Position numbers and translations under genes: made by a program | Notes under the pieces: model-generated | Told to the model about the DNA's origin: nothing | What the model saw: the letters and a program-made list of their open reading frames with translations, nothing else | The model's database searches: none | Assembly (NCBI RefSeq): GCF_036370855.1 | Contig: NC_088112.1 | Span: forward strand, 21,134,469-21,198,468 | From: Dromaius novaehollandiae | Taxonomy: Eukaryota; Chordata; Aves; Casuariiformes; Dromaiidae | Direction of reading: 5' to 3' | Length of the DNA stretch: 64,000 nt | Shown: in pieces, positions 1 to 13,900 of the stretch | Layout: each line of letters begins with the position of its first letter | Position numbering within the stretch: the stretch's first letter is position 1

Positions 1-1814
1 AGGACTCTTGTGCACGTTTTTACCTGCATAATGTTCCTGCTATTGCAAAGTTTTGTTTTATGAGGAAAGTTTTGCCCGAGATGACGTTATCTGAGTGCTG
101 CAGAAGGTAGATATCATGGCAAGAAAATATTTCAATATATTCCTTTTCAAAGTCTGATAATATGACAAAAAATGAAGTATATCAAGTTACCAGAGACTCG
201 TACTAAGCATTCCAACTAGTCTGGGACCAGTCTTCCTCCACCAGCCTCACATACTCATCGCACAGGGACCGTGAATGCAGCTGATTATTCCTCCCCACCC
301 CTTTTCCCCTTTAATGAAGAAAAAAAAAAAGAAGGGATGAATATGGAATCATGTTAGATTCATTATCAGCCATCTATTCTGCTGCTAGTAAGCTGTCACA
401 GTCAACTACCTTTCTGAAATAAACCCAAGCAGTCAAGGCTGCAAATTCACCATGCAAGAACAGATCTATCTTAGAGAGGTTTTAGGCCCTCGAGAAATCA
501 AAAGAAATACAGCAAGAGGATTCATACTGTACAAAGTCTTTTCTATTAATAAAGTAATAGTAATAAGCAAGGCCAATAATTCGTATCAATAAACCTTTTC
601 AAAGATATCTTGTCTTTAAAAACCTCTGTTTTCCTGGCAAGAACACCTAGAAGAATAGGAACTTACAAATTAATAAAGCCATGCTAACAAGTGCAATTTA
701 AAAAGAAAGATGCATTTTGTTCAACATTTGTTACACTCGTTTTACCTCCCAAATTCTCAAAAAGAACAAGGAAAATGGGATCTTGATTTGTGTCTATGGA
801 TGTGCTCATGTCAGCTATGGAAAATCCTGGAAGTCAGTGCCCGTGACACACAGACTGACTCCCAGAGGATAACATATGTGGAAGAAGAAAGGGCCGAGGA
901 TCGGGATGAGAAGCACCAGGCTGGCAGCATTCAGCAACAGGCTGGAGAGTTTTCAATGAGGGATGAAGACTCTCTTCTAGCTGTACTCCAATATCCAACA
1001 GTAAAATCAGGGCTTGGGGATAAAATGTTATTTTGTGTACTCTTGCTTACAGAACTTCATGAGGTCCTATGGGAAAAAGCAACTGTGACCCCAAGTTTCA
1101 ATTCACACAGTGCTTTCTGCTTGTCTAGCTTAAAACACTTTGCAAACGTTTTTAGAGATGGTGAAAAGGAAGTTCAAAACAGTTAAATAAAGTGTCCAAG
1201 CTCACAGAACCACTTAGCATAGCACTGTGGCTAGAAATGAGATCTTCTGGCCAGAGCTCCTACACGGAAATATCCTCATCTGGCTGCATCCATTATAATT
1301 TCAATTAATAGATTACCAAACAGACCATGCCAAACAGAAAGCCCCAAAGAAAAGTTTTCAAGTAACTTTGTGTCAGCAAAGCATAGAAACAACAGCTGGT
1401 AAAAGCTGACCAAGCAGGACGAGGTAGGAGACAGGACTAGGAGGACTTTCCAATTCAGAGGGCAGACCCCGCTGCAGAAAGCAGCCATGCCACACAAACC
1501 TTTCGATAAACACCAAATTCTGCACTGCCTCAGCCTCCCAGCGTTGCCTCCTGCAGCCACGGAAGAACCCCTCTCTTTGAAAGGGCAGAAAGTAGGAGAG
1601 CCCAGGAATAAACAGATCACTGCAATATTTAAAGCTGCTAGGGTGAAGTTACTGAAGCTTGAATAATTTGCAATTTAATATGCATTTACATTTACCCCTG
1701 AATATAATCAAAGTTTAAATGTTAATATGAATAAAACAGAGTATTTGTGACTTACCCAATCATCAATTTAAAAAACATATAGAACGTAACCATGTAAATT
1801 ATTAAAATACTCAC
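1..1814 (-). other. FNIP1: FNIP1 intron 2, 5' part (runs off the window)
   Basis: This is the transcribed intron after FNIP1 coding exon 2, starting at the donor GTGAGTA on the minus strand. The next FNIP1 exon should begin with Lys-Leu in phase 0; I looked for it on the minus strand and did not find it, so it lies beyond the left edge. Open frames here (for example 710-1186 plus and 1276-1620 minus) have no recognisable domain and no supporting splice sites. The sequence is AT-rich and holds nothing else I can name. Confidence 0.75.
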
Positions 1815-1941
1815 CGACACTGAAACATCCTCTATTTTTCTCTTAGCGCTGGAGTCAAATAAGACATTCCGCCCTCTTCTTTCACAGTCCTGATACACAA
1901 TGAGTCGGATCTGACTTGGGTCAAACTCCGGCAAAGGCCAG
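1815..1941 (-). CDS. FNIP1: FNIP1 coding exon 2
   Basis: The exon has 127 nt: one base completing Ser-30, then 42 codons, ending in phase 0. The acceptor is TTTTTCATTAAAG|C and the donor TGTCG|GTGAGTA. It reads [20 protein letters not shown] then [11 protein letters not shown], ending EDVSVS. This is among the most conserved stretches of FNIP1 and gives the gene identity. Confidence 0.96.
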
Positions 1942-4900
1942 CTTTAATGAAAAATAAGAGATCAGAAGTATTAATTACAACAATTCTTTATTACACTGCT
2001 CTTTCTACATTATCTACACATCCAACTTTATTAAAACATAAAATCCAGCAAACACAATGTCATTTCATCAGACCCTTTGATTTTTTGCATTTGGAGTTTC
2101 CGTTTTTAGACCTCTGGGTTGACAACGCACCATCAGCACTGAACCCCACATATGAAAAAAACGCAGAATACCTCTCCTACCCGTCTTCAGGTACCCAAAA
2201 CACTGCAGTAACTTACATTTATAGAAATAACTGCAGTATTATGCACTTCAGCATTTATTCTAATATATATGCCACAATACTGTGGGAACAGAGAGCCAGA
2301 TGTAGCTTGGTCCTGACTACAGATGATGCGATTGCTGTATCCAGACACAGGAATAATCCCCACTTTGGCTACCGTGATGCAAGGCCATGTTGCTGCATGG
2401 GGTGGCAGAAAGCACATAAGAACACGTGTGGTGGTCCTCTTCTAACACATCTACTCCCAAACAGCTCTTGCGGCCAGTAACGTGGAAAGGAGCTTTCACG
2501 AGCCTCTGCCTTCCCTCGTGCCCACTGACTTCTCTGCAAAGCGAGAACTTGCAGGGCTCAGACTTGAATATAAATGCATGTGATCTTGATTTTATGGTTG
2601 CATCATAGACCTTAAATTTTTAATGTCCAGAACAAAATTCTTTGCATCCTAAGCAGAATGGAAAGGACATGTACTGTGACACCATAGGACACATTAAAAC
2701 AAACGAGACCAATCCCACATCAGGCAACCCCCAAATATTACCAACCAGCCCAGCAAAGACTGTTACCCCATGGCTCAGGAAGCCAGGTTTACTCATACCT
2801 TTTCTGTTCCTGGAAGCTAAGAAATGAGATGTCTGCGCTATCCATGAAATCAACAGGAATCACCTTTCAGCGAGTCACAAGCCATTTCCTAGATCAAGTG
2901 AAACTCTATCTACTTATCCTTGGCCACCAGGAAAGCAGCGCTGGCATGCAACGAACACCAAGAAGAGCAGAACGAGGACCTGGAACTTTCCAGCCTTCGA
3001 TGAAGGATACAAAGCCACCAACACCCACTGAAAATTTTTAAGAACGTCCAACCCAAATTCACGGGCTTTACAACTTGTGTAGTACCAGCTGGGTAAAACT
3101 AAATGTCAGCACATACAGTTACTCGGTCTCTTGGAAGAGGAAATCCATTTCCTCATCTCAGCCCCACCATTTAGCAACAGAAGAGAAAAACAGAAGCTGC
3201 ACAGAAGATACTGTGCAACAAACGTCAAAAGCAACTTATTACAAGAAAAAAGCTTGAGCAATTTGAAACTGAAATAACTCAATGTCTGGATCGGGGAGCA
3301 AAGAGCCTTGCAACTTGGCTGGGAGGGCCCCTAAAGCCAAGCGTCGTCCCCCAGGGGCCGGGTCACATGAAGAGCAGACTGGCAAGCAAACAAGTTCTGC
3401 ACCAAAAAGAAGCATTTGGCAAGATGAAGAACTCAGAGAAGAGTTTACATTTAGCAGGGGCCTCTGCTAACCAGCCCATTCCCACACTTCAGAAGAGATA
3501 GGAAAACAAAATCCATATTGCTTGATGCATATTTGGAGAGAGTTATTAAGTGAGAGGCTCGAAGGGACTAGAGAAGGGCCTGACCTCAGCTGGAGATAAG
3601 AGACTGCTGGATAAACTGGCTTCCAGGAGGAACCACCTCCTTATGTTTAAGTGAAATCGGTGGAAGTCCGGAAACTCGTTCCGTGAGTTGGGCCGCTGCC
3701 GCTCTTATAAACAAACAGCATGTGATAATAACAACGGCCTGCTTGCCAGAAAGGTACTATGGCTCGCTCCACCCTTGCGCTACATTTAAATCTCCTCCGC
3801 ACTCAGACAAAAGCACGTCTTCCATTATCTAGTACTTCTGATATTTGACTTTGAAATTACTGGCAAAGAAGAGCAGTAACTGTTCCAGATCTTAGGGAAG
3901 TCTGCTTATAGAGAGCTCCAAGAGCAGATTACACACTAAGGGGAGAGAAAGCTAAATATAAAACTCCTGCTGTATTCAGCAACATATGTGATCAAGGTAA
4001 CAAGAGCCTGTTTACTTCTCAGTTTCTTCATGTGACATTTTAACTTTCTCTAGACAAGTATTCAGCAGATACCACAAATCATAATTTGTGACCGTTCCAA
4101 GTGAGTGTTATCTGTGTTACATAATACAGTCCTCAAGCACATTTTAGCCTTGCAAAAATATTCCCTGGCAAGAGCGGGCCACTTCCCAAACCAGGAGACA
4201 CTCTGGGAGAGCTGGGGGAAAGTTCGCTCAGGCAGACAGTAAACAGAGGCAGCCCCAGCACCTCCTCGCCGCGCGGCACGGGCTCCTGCCGGAAACGCCG
4301 CGGAGGAGCTCTGCTTTCGTTCCTAGCTTTAAAGTACCATTAAGTCTGGTATCTAGATAGATTACCCCCAGAAACACATAAATTCCAGTGCGCAATACGC
4401 AGGGCACGTTCTCAAAACAAATAAAACAGGGCAACACTCCAGCGCTGCTCTTCAGCTGGATGAAGAGTGACCTAGATCTTCTGAATATAATTAGTTCTGT
4501 TTATAAATGGAAACTAACTTTGACATTTAACTGATGCTTTCTTGAGATTTTTACAGGAAAACTAGGAGATGTAGAACCACGTGTTCTGGTAACGCTAATG
4601 AAAGGTGACTCGCCGTCTCCCACACTGCTCTGGAAATGACAGTGCTCTTAGCAAGGAGCTCTTCCTCCATGACCTATCTACTGCTCTTTGATCTTTCCTT
4701 GGAACTGATGGTATATATATAAAAAAAACACCACAATCTTTTCACTTGTGCAAGTGACTGTGACTTTGTCTCAAAGTTAGGACTCTGAGCTCGTGCATGG
4801 AGCAAGAGAAGAAGTCGTGAAAAGTAAGTTACTTTTGAGCAGGACACCAGTCCTGTGGAGATCTCCACTGTGCAAGTGACAATCCATACAGAAAGGTGTT

Positions 4901-7900
4901 AAGAAATGGGGTGCTCCCAAATCATGATGTGTAAATGCTGGCTGCAATTCTTCAGAAGCCAATCATGTAAAACCCAATCTCTTTAAATCTGAAAAATGCA
5001 GCAGAAAATAAGTTTTTAGTTTTTACCTAGGACAGGTTGGACCCTGGAGCCTAGCAAGGGAGAATGGTGAGGTTCTCCTCGTGGGCTGCAAGCTAGCAGA
5101 GGGAATTTCACTGGACATTGCTGTAATCAAATCAAACACATTGCTAAAATGGACTGTAACAAATATTTGGAAAAGAATAGCCAAACATCAGTCCTATTGG
5201 CCACCGACTAAATATGGGAGCAGCCGGGGTACAAGCAATTTGCAGAATCCAGTCTGGATGGATCACTAGTCAAATGCATTCTCAGTACGTTACAAATATT
5301 TGCAAATCTTATTAGGCTGTGGCTTTACGGTCACTTTAATCCGCCATAAATCCGTCCCGAGCTTAAAGGGACCTGCCCACCCTCCTCCGGCCCACCAGCA
5401 CCGCAGGGCGAGCACGATGCCCACGCGGCCACGGGGCGAGCGGCACCCGGGAAGGGGCCACGAGGGGCTGGAAGCCCCCCTGGGTGGTGGGGTGGGCTCT
5501 CAGCCAGGCCAGGTGCCCCCTCTCACGGCTCCCTTGCACTGACGCTGCTGCAAAAGCCCTGCGGCCTCGCTGGTGTTCAGCTCTTACCTCTCTCACCTGT
5601 TTGGTTTTCCTGCCTTTGCACCTTCGGTGTTATTGGTGGTTCCAGCTCACAGAGTCATTGAACGCCTCCTGACAGCACTACGAGGAGCTGCACGGCAATC
5701 CAGAACTCCAGATTTTCTCCAAGGACAGATTTTGTCATGTATCTAATTCCTGGGATTTATTCCTGCCACAGACACTTCTCAGCAAGGGGCAATCAAATGC
5801 TCTTAAACTGTTATTACTAAACTCCTCCTAACCTGCAAGCTCTAGCAGGTGAAACAGCAGACACCCAAATCCTCGTTACCACTCCACCGATTAAAATGCA
5901 AGACTTGCCTCCATAATCGAAAACAAGTACATTCCTTCCTTCTTCTTTCCACTACAAAATGAACAGAACTTTTCTCATAACAGTAGGGGTTTACTTTAAT
6001 ACTTTTTTTTCCCCTCTTAGCTAAGATTTTACTTCTAAAACAATTTCATATTAACATAACCTAGGTAGTATCCAACTATTTTTTAATTATTAACGCAGAT
6101 ACTTTGGAAGTCTAAAAGAAGAGCAACTGAAGCAACTAATCAAAATATTAAACAGATAGCAATTGTCAAAGATTTTGCTAAAAGGTATAAATGCTCAAAA
6201 CAAGAATATGACTAACCATTGAAAAAGTGACTTGAAACTATCAGTCAAACTATTGTTTTCCTACATCATGTTTCATAGTTATAAGAACTGCCTGGTGATG
6301 AATCACTTGGAACTATTTTTAAAAGCATCTACGCAAATGATATTTATAGTTTATGCTAGCTTATCTGTTCTGCATGTTTTTCATATTAGCACCTTTTTAG
6401 AAGGCTGACAGGAACAGGCATCCCCGCGCGGACGGCAGGTCTACCTCGCCCGGCACCACCCTGCTGATTCAAAAGGGGCTGACAAACACCCTTCGGCCTG
6501 AAAAGAAACGCTTCCTTGACTCCCCCTCGGTCAGCACTGGACACACAGGGACCCACCAGTGCTGCTGGAAAGCCTGCGGATGCTCTTCTTCCTCTTTTAC
6601 TGTTACTGGTATTATGGGAGTGCTTAGAACCACCCAACTTCTGCCAAATGTAAACGTCTGGCAGAAATACTGTCTGGAAGAGTGAACATCATAAATCCGA
6701 GACCACTCTAATATGTTTATTGCGATCTTTTATATGCAGATTATTCCCAAGTTCCATGGAGATGCATGCAGATACAGATGTATACTCACTTGCACATTTG
6801 TGGCCAAGCAGTGTTTAGGATCCCGCAGTTGTTTTATTACAGGGAAGAGTAAACAGAAGCAGAAGGCAAACGGTCCTGCTCCAGTCCAACCATCATCTCA
6901 CACAACTCCCACCTCTGACTGAGAGCCCTTTTCCAAATCCCCCTGCACATTTCTATTACCTGTTACTGGATCTTTTCATTTCCTTTTGGCTTTGAGAAGA
7001 CATGACAAAAGCTGAGTATATAGGACTCAGCGAGGGTATTCTATATACTTTAATATCTTCTTACTGCACTTCAGCAATTCACTTATTATTTGACCATTCT
7101 CGTGCAAACACAGCTGTGCAGGTATTTCTGAAAGAGCACAACCGATTGGAACCGAAGCGTGAATGTACGGCATGTTAACGATGCCATACAGGGCCTCCAG
7201 TTCTGGAAGGCGATCAATTAGCAGAGCAATTTTAACAGAGGTTTGGAGGGGTTATTTATTTTTCTGCTAATAATACCTGAAACGCAGAAGAACGTTATCA
7301 GGATTCAACTGATAAGGATGATCCAAACTGCAGCACTGATCTGCAAAGTTGGCATTTTCAGCGAGAGACTCCACGTAAACGCTAGTGACATAACACGACC
7401 ATCAGGCTGCAAGGAGGAAGGAGATCCCTGAACTAGAGAAACCACGGGCCCTATACTTAGAAAAAATTTTGCAAGACAATTTTCTTTATAAGAGTTGAGG
7501 TCACTGCAGGGTTGTGTGACACTTGTGGTGAACGCGTGCTGATTCTGCAGAGAAAACGGGAGTTGGTGACTTGACCAAGGCCGCGGAGGGAGCCTGGGAC
7601 AGCCGACTGCGGAGCAGCTTACCCGCACCCTTCGCGTGACGCTGCCCTCTGCCACCGCCACCTCGGCTGGGGCTTTCCACGAGTCACAGGAGCTGCTTGA
7701 AAGAACTGCTGGATAACTTGGGGACACCACCCACATAGCCATTGCCTTCAGAGGCTGCGCTTTTAAGGTGTATCACAAGGAACAAAGTTTCTTTGAAAAA
7801 CCCCCAAGCCTTCCCCTTTCCATTTCCCGACCCCGCGGGAGGGCAGGCGCTGCAGCAGGGCTCGGCTATAGGTTACACCTATAAATCTGTCCCACTCGTT

Positions 7901-10900
7901 TACCAGCTCAGCAATCCGCACCTTGAATAGCTGCGCGACTGGAGCCCCAGGAAACTTGTGCTGCTCACACTAAGCACATACCATGCCCGAGCCACATAGC
8001 CCGTCAGTCAGATGTTTCGCACTCGGTGCAGCAAACTTGGACCTGCACTTCAGCTGGCTTCCACCGTCCTTGGCTCTGCTCGATTCTTTAACTGTATATG
8101 AAGCTGACTTTAGTTTGTTTTCATTTTTTCCTCCCCTCCAAGTCGCTTGGCTCTCATTAAGACTCATAATTTATACACTGAAGTCCAACGCATGAGCCAG
8201 ATGCCTCTCCGCAAGCAGAAAGACACAACGCACACAGGTTAGGTGCAGTCTAGTCACCACGCTAATCACAGTCTGGATTGTGATATTGAAAATACGGAGG
8301 TTGAAAGGTTTTGTTAAAGACACAACACGTTGAGTAAGTCTGCAATTCACACTGCCTCAGAGTTTACAGTCAACACCAGTAATTTCATAAAATATTTTCA
8401 GGACTGTTTTGTGCATGTTATTTCAAAAAAACCCACCTGCTCAGTTTCTAGATGATTTAAGCACACATACACACGCAAACCTATGTACATACACACACAC
8501 GCAAACTTTATGTGCTCTTCTGAACTACCTACTTGAATAAAAAAAAAAAACCTACACAAATGGAAAACAGCTCCTTTCAGTTACATTAAGAGCAGTGCTT
8601 CATGTTACTCAAGTAGACCGCAACTCCCCTTTGCAAAATTACAACAGACAGAATTAATTTAGGAAGAAAAAAAATACATTGGTGCCAATTAGTATACGAT
8701 TATAGGAAGAATCATTTTAAAAAAACTCTCTAAAAGCACCAGATTTCTGGAAAAGAAATATTCTCATCACACTGAAAATATTAAGCCTCCAAAAACTAAC
8801 GCAATCTCGAGAACTGTGCATTTATCGTACCTGGGAAGCATCTTCGTCCCCCGAGCAGTTCCACTTTCCAAAATCCCCGTGAGCCCCGGCGTGCCCGGCT
8901 GCCAGAGCAGGTTAATAATAGCAATGAGCCATATTCATCCCGAACCACAAGACTGTCAGGTGACACATCAAGAGGTCTGAATTTAACTCAAACAAAAGGC
9001 TCTCCATGCTGCAATGCAAAAGGCTTAATCCTAGCAACCGGATCGCAAAAACCACCTTAAAGAAAGCAGTTCGCTGCAGCCCCACAGAGGCGTTTATTTG
9101 CACGAGGATCCATTTACACCGCCCGGGAGTTTTGCGACCCAAATCCTGCCCTTCCATCCGCTTGCATAGCCCGGGATTTCTGCTCAAGGGGAGATCGCCG
9201 TTTTCCCAGCTCCTTTGTCTGTTCGAGCGCCTTGCTGCGGAGGAGACGGATCTAATTCCCGGGGAGGCTAAGCGCTGCCTCGGCCACCGTGCGCGTCCCT
9301 CCAGCCCACCCTCCTCCTCCGGCGAGCCGGCAGGAGCCGAGTCCCATGACCCGCGTCCCTGGCAGCCGCCGCGCTCCTGCTCCTGCGCCGCCACCGTCCG
9401 CGGCCGTCAGGAATTCGGCTCCACGGGACCGGGAAGGGGGGGCGAGAGCCGGCGGCCTGCTCCGCGCCCGGCCCCCGGGAGCGGCGGGATGCCACCGGAG
9501 CCGCCGGCCATCATGTGACGCCGGGCTGTCAGGCCGTGCCACTGGGACCGGCGCGTGCCAGCCCATCCCCGCGCCGCCGCGCACGGCCTCCGCCGCGAAA
9601 ACCAGGGCCTCGAGGCGGCTCGTGGCAGCCCCCGGCCACGCCACGGCGTCCCCGTGCATCGCCGAAGCAAAGGGCTCGCCACCTACACAGCTTGAAAGCC
9701 TCCAAGTACTATCACAGCCAAACGTGGGGCTAACTGCTCACATTATTAATTCGGTATCATCTTTGGACAAAGACCATGAAATATATAAAGGCGGGAGACC
9801 GTAGCGTCACAGCCCCACTTCGATTTTCTTCCGTGTCTAAAAACGCGAGGATTTTCCCCAACGTTTCTAACGCAAAGGCGGCTCAGAAGCCACCTCTCTG
9901 CCATGGGGATCCGCTGCCCCACGGCAGTCCCGGCACCACGCTCAGGGCGACGGACCGCTCCTCCATGGCCCCAAACCCACCTCGCAGCCGCCGGGACGAG
10001 GTCTCGCCCGCTGGGACAGATCCCACGGGGCAGCACGGCGCTCCCTCGCCAGTGACTCAAATTATGGTCATGTTTTTACCTTAGGCTGCTAACCAGGATG
10101 GTTTCGGTGCTGTGCAACAGTGTTTTGATGCAAAAGCTGTAAAACTAAGATGTAGATACTTCCTTGGTCACAAACCCAGGAAAAGAACCTTTTGTGACCA
10201 TAAGTGTTTTTTAAGGAAATCTCTCATTTAGAAACAAGGAGTCAAGGCCCTGCTCCCACGACATAAAGACCTGCCTTTTCATGTGTTACTAGTGCCAGGG
10301 GTTTCAGTGGAATTATTTACGTGAGTAAAATTCAGCGTGTTCAAGATCACAGGACCCACGCCTTGGGGCCACATCTCGCCTTTAAAGCTTAAAAAGCGAA
10401 GCAATGCCTTTAAAGCTTAAAACGCTAAGCACGGGGGAGCGCCTGGCAGCAACATTTGAGCTCGGTCACCTTCTCGATCTAGCTGGAGGACTGTGCCGGG
10501 CACCGTGACTTCTTCTACCTGTGTAGCAAATGCACCATTCTCTAAAGGTTACTGATGTCGAAAGTGACCTTTTTTTCTTAGGGATGCCATGGTGAGAAGT
10601 TCAGTGCAATGTATTATGTAAACATTTATTTACAGGAGTAACATCTAAAGTTTCCATTTTGCCTCAGGGTAACCCGATGCACGTTAAAGACAAGCGCTTT
10701 GAAAGAGGACCCGGTCTCCGTCTAACAACTGACCAGGAAAAGTATTGGAAGGAATTTCTCTTCAAATAAAGACAGACTCAAATTATAGGGAGCGTAATTA
10801 GTGTTTCAGCCAGAACACTGAATATTTCATGTTTGAGGAAGGACTTCAGATACTCAGTGTTGGTTCACACACACTATTACTTCTCCCATATCCAAGAAAC

Positions 10901-13900
10901 TACTCTTAAAAAAAGAGCAAAAGGTTAAAGATGCACCATCCTCTTCCCTAGGTGTACATCCAGGCAAATAGGTTTCTTTTCACTCGTGTGGACCAGAACA
11001 GGTAGGTTTTCAAAAATGATGCCTGGTTCCAGACTCCCGAGAACACGGCTTTTCTGGCCACCCGAGCGTGCACACGCAGCATTGCAAACGCGGGTGCAAG
11101 CATGCACACAGGCCCACAGCAGCTGCCCTTGAAAGGTGCCTCCAGAAAGGCAGCTCCTTTCTTTTGTGTCCCAAAGAAATGCCACATTTACCAGCTGGGC
11201 AAATATTTGGCTTCATCAGGGAATACAGACACTCTCCATCTCTTTTAAAAAGGACACAAGTTTTTTCTTTTTAAAGGGAAAGCTTAAGCTTGAGTAACGA
11301 AGCTGATAAATGTTTTCTGAAACTAGATAATATTGACAAATTCAGAAAATAAAAAGATCAAAATCTCCTTTCTTAGCCCATCACCTCCTAGTGAGGTCCA
11401 GGGAGGACATTTCAATACCTACATGCATCCACACGGTTTCTGCTGGGGACCACGTGGGTGACAGCATCAGGCTGAACATGGGGTCCAGCGCAGACCTCCG
11501 TGCTAGGCTGGGGCTGGGGCTGGTTATTAAACACACATAAGCCATAGAAATCCTCAAAGCAAACAAAGGCACCAAAGAAAAAAACCTGTCATTTCCTTCA
11601 TTTTATCCAAAGGCCTTTCTGAAAACATTCAAAACTGCAGCCAAGGTACATATGCAATTTTTCGGTACAAACCATCTGATTTTAAAATGAGCAGGCAACA
11701 GTTTGTTCCAAACACGGGCTAAAATATAAATGAAACGGATTCATTTTTATTCTGCACTGCCTTAACAAGCTGCCTTTATCCTCCTCTTGAAAAGAAGGTT
11801 CCTTCACACATGTTGTAAATGCACACAACAAAAAACGAGTCACTAAGCCAAGAAATGTTTATGGCTCAATAATGCACAAAGATAGGAGCTGGAAGCCACA
11901 CCAGACAAAAAGAAAACCAATTAGGATTTTATTTGAAATCTGACTAGAAATACTTGGATACCGTTTCTCTACAAAATATTCGCCTCAGTGCAATTACCAC
12001 TGAGCTAGACTTTAAAAAATGTGCTTTCTGTGCATTTTTGTATCCCTGCAAAAAATTCCACTGAATTCCTCGCTGCTCGAGGAGAAGAGTGGACAGTGTG
12101 AAGCACAAGCCATCGCTGTGCAGCCGGAGCACACACACACACCTGCACATACCACGGACGCACACACGCAAACACAGGCATAGCCAAAGGACGGCAAGAG
12201 CCAAAACGATGAGAGAGAGCCCTGCAGGCAGTCTGCAGATTTTCCAAAATCCAGGCCCCGATTTATCTTCTTTAAAGGAAACCAGATTCTTAAGTACCAA
12301 AGAAAAGTGCTTTTTATGTGCAAAAAAAACCCCAGAATAAAACAAACAAACCAGAAACCCCACACAGAACCAAATTTTATAAAGTCTCCATACGTGCAAT
12401 TCTCACTAACATCAACAGGTCTCACAACTGGAATAAATGGCCGAGATGGGCAGGGTTAAGTAGCATTAGCAAAAAGAATCCATCTCGGAGCATTCCCGAA
12501 GGAAGCTATGTGGAATATATTAAGAGTGTGGATGTTCAGACCTCAGGAGATTGACTGTCCCTTTGCTGTCTCAATTTTTAAGTCATGTTAAAAGATGCCT
12601 AAAATAAAAATAACTATCAAAGGAAAAATCCGATGCATGGTTAAGCTACTAGAACATTGGTGTTTGTTTTGTATCGCATTTCCAATTGCAATCTACTATA
12701 AATAAGACACCAAACAAACCTCCATAATACCAACTGGTACTGCAAGACAACAGGGCATTTTCCCCCAGCCAAACAGCTATTTTATTGTGCACTCTCGGGC
12801 ATTCAGAGCAGAATAATCTTCCCCTGTAGCTATTAAAAATAAAGTATAAGTAGCTCAGCACTGTGTGTGTTTAATGCAAAGTTCGGGAGAAGGAAGTTCC
12901 AATGCACATTGCTTTTTATATACACAGATAGAGGTTGTAAATATATATTTTTTTAATTGCACAAAATTATCTAGTTTAGCACAGGAGGGCTGTTGGGGGG
13001 GGAGATACCCCCCCCCCCCCCGCTCCCATTAATGTTGTGTAATTCTGGTGATGTTCAGCTAGGTTCTTCAGTCCTTAAATCTATGCACAAGACTAACTGC
13101 TTCTTGCCATCCCCTCTTAAAAATCGGGATGACAATGACAGTGGCTGACACACGGCCGCCCTGCTTGCCCGATTCACGAGGGTTTCCAGGAGGCAATAAA
13201 GCGTACCTCCCCCAGTAAAGCCAGCAGCTCCCTCTCATCTGAGCTACCACTATTGTGATTAATATGGAGGAAAAAAAAAAAAAACAAAAAAAAACCCTGT
13301 GGCTGTTTCATGGTGCTGGACAGGACAAAAACAAGCTCACGAGCTGAGGTGCAGCAGCTGCAAAGCTTATTGCTTAGATAAGGGTGAACTGATGCTTTAG
13401 ACTCTGGAAATCACCCCTATGTGTGACTTGACACATTTAATGAAGAGACAAGAAGATACACTAGAGCCGAGGTTAACTGCAAGAACTCCACTGCCACGAA
13501 ATTGAGACGTCCTAGGGGGATCAACAGAGCTCCAATAGTGCTGTCAACCCCAGCAATCGTCATCATCAAAAAAACCTTGAACCACGCCTCATGCAACAAG
13601 AATGCTTCGGTTGAGGAAGCCTTATGTTTTCCATTTTTAATAAATGAATACTGGATTCCCTGTGTTTATCTTCAGCCTGAAGAGTCTTTCAGGTTCATAT
13701 TTTCATGCACTTCCCAGTAATTATAAGGACTATGGCAGTTTTCTTCTGTTCAAACAAAAGCAAACTGTAATTCTCAAGGCAGTACTTCACAACACAAGGT
13801 TTAAGAAGTGCATTAAAAAATTGCTCATGTACTCTAGCTATGCCTGGTGCTTTCTGCACCAGCACTGAGTAAACACATTTAAATACGCACATTTTTAATT

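Noticed and set aside
9006-9804. Several 130-171-codon frames in the intronic CpG island
   Set aside because: Overlapping, low-complexity and on both strands; no family resemblance or splice support. Kept only as a possible regulatory island.
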